Assembly (NCBI GenBank): GCA_003553165.1
Contig: PUOZ01000328.1
Span: 1-6,933, forward strand
DNA from: Thioalkalivibrio sp.
Lineage (GTDB): Bacteria; Pseudomonadota; Gammaproteobacteria; Ectothiorhodospirales; Ectothiorhodospiraceae
Direction of reading: 5' to 3'
DNA: 6,933 nucleotides
Part shown: positions 4,782 through 6,933 of the stretch, piece by piece
How positions within the stretch are numbered: the first letter of the stretch is position 1
Layout of the letters: the number at the start of each line of letters is the position of its first letter
Made by a program: the position numbers and the translations under genes
The notes under the pieces: model-generated
What the model saw: only the letters and a program-made list of their open reading frames with translations
The model's database searches: none
What the model was told of the DNA's origin: nothing

Positions 4782-6933
4782 TCAGGCCTGTATCTCCAAC
4801 CGGTCCACCTTCTGGTAGCCGCGCGGCAGTTTGTGGCCGCGCCGACCCCGATCCGCCTCGTATTCCGCCCATTCTGCGGGCCCCATGCCCTTGAACCGCT
4901 TCCCGGCATGGATGAGCAGCGTACCACCCTGCGGCAGCACCGCCACAGCCGCCACCCGCTCCTGTCCGCCCTTGAGCCGCGCCGAGGGAATACCGATGAT
5001 CCTGTTGCCCTTGCCGCGTGCCATTTCCGGCAGGTCGGCGGCTGCGACGACCAGCAGATAACCGTCCGAGGTCACCAGTGCGATACGGTCGCTGCCGGGA
5101 TCCGTGACCCGCCGGGGCGGCAGCACGTCGGCACCACTCGGCACACTCAGCACCGTCTTGCCCGACTTCTGCCGACTGAACAGGTCTCCCAGCTGCGCGA
5201 TGAAACCGTAGCCGTGATCGGTCGTCAGCAGCCAGCGTTCCTCCGCCGCACCCGAGGCCAGACCAACGAAGCGCCCGCCATCGGCGGGCGTGAAACGCCC
5301 TGAGAGGGGCTCACCCTGACCGCGCGCGGACGGAAGGGTATGCGCGGGCAGCGTATAGGCCCTCCCGGTCGAATCGAGAAACGCCACCAGCTGGTTGCTG
5401 CGACCGGCCAGCGCGTCCAGAAACCCGTCGCCCGCCTTGTAGTTCAGCGCCGCCGGATCCACATCGTGCCCCTTCGCGGCCCGCACCCAGCCCATCTTCG
5501 ACAATACGATGGTCAGCGGCTCGGTCGGCACCAGGGCACTCTCGTCCAAAGCCTGCGCCGCAGCGCGCTGCACCAGCGGCGAGCGACGGTCGTCGCCGAA
5601 GGCCTCCGCGTCCGCCCGGATCTCGTCCGCGACCAGGCGCTTCAGCCGCTTCTCCGATCCCAGGATCTGCTCCAGCCGCGCGCGCTCGGCCGCCAGATCG
5701 TCCTGCTCGCCCCGGATCTTCATCTCTTCCAGCTTCGCGAGATGGCGCAGCTTCAGCTCCAGGATGGCCTCGGCCTGGATGTCGCTGAGCCCGAAGCGTT
5801 CCATCAACACCGGCTTGGGCCTGTCGTTCTCGCGGATGATCCGGATCACCTCGTCGATGTTCAGATACGCGATCAGCAGGCCTTCGAGCACGTGCAGGCG
5901 GGCCAGCACCTTGTCCAGGCGCCACTGCAGGCGCCGGCGCACCGTGGTCACCCGGAAACCCAGCCATTCGCCCAGTAGCGTGTGCAGGTCCTTGACCCGA
6001 GGCCGGCCGTCCAGGCCGATCAGGTTCATGTTGACCCGGTAGCTCTTTTCCAGGTCGGTGGTGGCGAACAGGTGCGCCATCAGCGACTCGACGTCGACAC
6101 GCTGGCTGCGGGGCGTGATCACAAGGCGCGTCGGGTGCTCGTGGTCGGACTCGTCGCGCAGATCCTCCACCATCGGCAGCTTCTTCGCGTTGATCTGCGC
6201 GGCGATCTGCTCCAGCACCCGGGAGCCCGAGGCCTGGTAGGGCAGCGCGGTGACGACGATGTCACCGTTCTCGCGCTCGAAGCGTGCGCGGGCGCGCACC
6301 GAACCGTGACCGCTCGCATACATCTTCCGCAGCTCCTCGCGCGGCGTGATGATTTCGGCCTCGTTTGGAAAGTCCGGTCCCTGGATATGTTCCAGCAGGT
6401 CGTCCAACGTCGCGCCGGGATGTTCCAGCAGGTGCACGCAGGCGGCGGCCACCTCGCGCAGGTTGTGTGGGAGGATGTCGGTGGCCATGCCCACGGCGAT
6501 ACCGGTGGCACCGTTCAGCAGCACGTTCGGGAGCCGTGCCGGAAGCACCTTCGGCTCCTCCAGTGTGCCATCGAAGTTGGGCACCCAATCGGCGGTGCCC
6601 TGATCGAGTTCGGACAGCAGCAGCTGGGCGTAGCGCGACAGCCGGGACTCGGTGTAGCGCATCGCGGCGAAGCTCTTGGGATCGTCCGGTGAGCCCCAGT
6701 TGCCCTGCCCGTCCACGAACGGATAGCGGTAGGAAAAAGGCTGGGCCATCAGCACCATGGCCTCGTAGCAGGCGCTGTCCCCATGCGGGTGGAACTTGCC
6801 GAGCACGTCGCCCACGGTGCGCGCGGACTTCTTGTACTTGGCGGCCGCGGACAGCCCGAGTTCGCTCATCGCGTAGATGATCCGCCGCTGCACCGGCTTC
6901 AGGCCGTCGCCGATATGCGGCAGGGCACGGTCC
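4782..6933 (-). CDS. parC: DNA topoisomerase IV subunit A, ParC (N-terminus outside window)
   Basis: 716 residues are visible, beginning at [14 protein letters not shown]. By alignment to E. coli ParC about 27 residues are missing, for a full length near 743 (752 in E. coli). With ParE it forms the type II topoisomerase that decatenates daughter chromosomes. In E. coli numbering the active-site tyrosine is Y120 (AMRYTES, codon 6656-6654). The quinolone-resistance region GDSACYE keeps S80 and E84. Other matching segments are [15 protein letters not shown] in the breakage-reunion domain, a long coiled region carrying [23 protein letters not shown], and [13 protein letters not shown] at the start of the C-terminal beta-pinwheel, which ends in RGRRG...[10 protein letters not shown]. 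The reading frame is open and in frame through V41 (GTG) to the right edge, so the GTG at 6893 is an internal codon and not a start. The C-terminal domain is more diverged from E. coli than the N-terminal part, as is normal for ParC. htpX follows after 89 bases on the same strand. No clear intrinsic terminator follows the stop. Confidence 0.97.
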   Translation of the reverse strand, partial: DRALPHIGDGLKPVQRRIIYAMSELGLSAAAKYKKSARTVGDVLGKFHPHGDSACYEAMVLMAQPFSYRYPFVDGQGNWGSPDDPKSFAAMRYTESRLSRYAQLLLSELDQGTADWVPNFDGTLEEPKVLPARLPNVLLNGATGIAVGMATDILPHNLREVAAACVHLLEHPGATLDDLLEHIQGPDFPNEAEIITPREELRKMYASGHGSVRARARFERENGDIVVTALPYQASGSRVLEQIAAQINAKKLPMVEDLRDESDHEHPTRLVITPRSQRVDVESLMAHLFATTDLEKSYRVNMNLIGLDGRPRVKDLHTLLGEWLGFRVTTVRRRLQWRLDKVLARLHVLEGLLIAYLNIDEVIRIIRENDRPKPVLMERFGLSDIQAEAILELKLRHLAKLEEMKIRGEQDDLAAERARLEQILGSEKRLKRLVADEIRADAEAFGDDRRSPLVQRAAAQALDESALVPTEPLTIVLSKMGWVRAAKGHDVDPAALNYKAGDGFLDALAGRSNQLVAFLDSTGRAYTLPAHTLPSARGQGEPLSGRFTPADGGRFVGLASGAAEERWLLTTDHGYGFIAQLGDLFSRQKSGKTVLSVPSGADVLPPRRVTDPGSDRIALVTSDGYLLVVAAADLPEMARGKGNRIIGIPSARLKGGQERVAAVAVLPQGGTLLIHAGKRFKGMGPAEWAEYEADRGRRGHKLPRGYQKVDRLEIQA

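Noticed and set aside
6891..6893. GTG at 6893 as the start of parC
   Set aside because: The frame stays open to the window edge, and the upstream codons ([13 protein letters not shown]) match the conserved ParC N-terminus, so the gene begins outside the window.

Overview
The window reads as ordinary chromosome of a GC-rich gammaproteobacterium. By eye it is about 60-65 % G+C. The ParC, HtpX and GloC (YcbL-type) proteins are close to their E. coli counterparts in length and motif spacing, with no need for gaps through the ParC active-site region. The base composition and the NtrC/NtrB-type pair would suit a purple-sulfur or Ectothiorhodospira/Thioalkalivibrio-like lineage, but that placement is inference. 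No mobile element, tRNA, rRNA or CRISPR array is visible.

Layout. Positions 1-2686 hold a two-component operon on the minus strand: a membrane sensor histidine kinase (1208-2686) followed by a sigma-54-dependent NtrC-family response regulator (1-1215, C-terminus cut by the window edge). The two overlap in ATGAGTGA. The region at 2687-3051 separates this operon from the divergent plus-strand gene gloC (3052-3705). It is the least ordinary part: on the minus strand it shows a perfect -35 box, two small hairpins with C-rich or Shine-Dalgarno-complementary loops, and a textbook intrinsic terminator (9-bp stem, UUCG loop, eight Ts). Together these outline a candidate small RNA of about 94 nt, or else an attenuated leader of the kinase operon. 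gloC converges on htpX (3805-4692, minus), and two strong hairpins lie between them. Upstream of htpX is a candidate sigma-70 promoter whose -10 box is overlapped by a 7-1-7 inverted repeat that looks like a repressor operator. From 4782 to the right edge runs parC (topoisomerase IV subunit A, minus strand, about 27 N-terminal residues outside the window).

How the genes work together. The kinase and regulator form one signalling unit: the kinase's extracytoplasmic sensor domain controls phosphorylation of a sigma-54 activator. Its stimulus and targets cannot be read from this window. gloC (glyoxalase II-like thioesterase), htpX (membrane-protein quality-control protease) and parC (chromosome decatenation) are housekeeping genes that share location rather than a pathway. 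The best candidates for something undescribed are the 2783-2876 RNA and the htpX operator.
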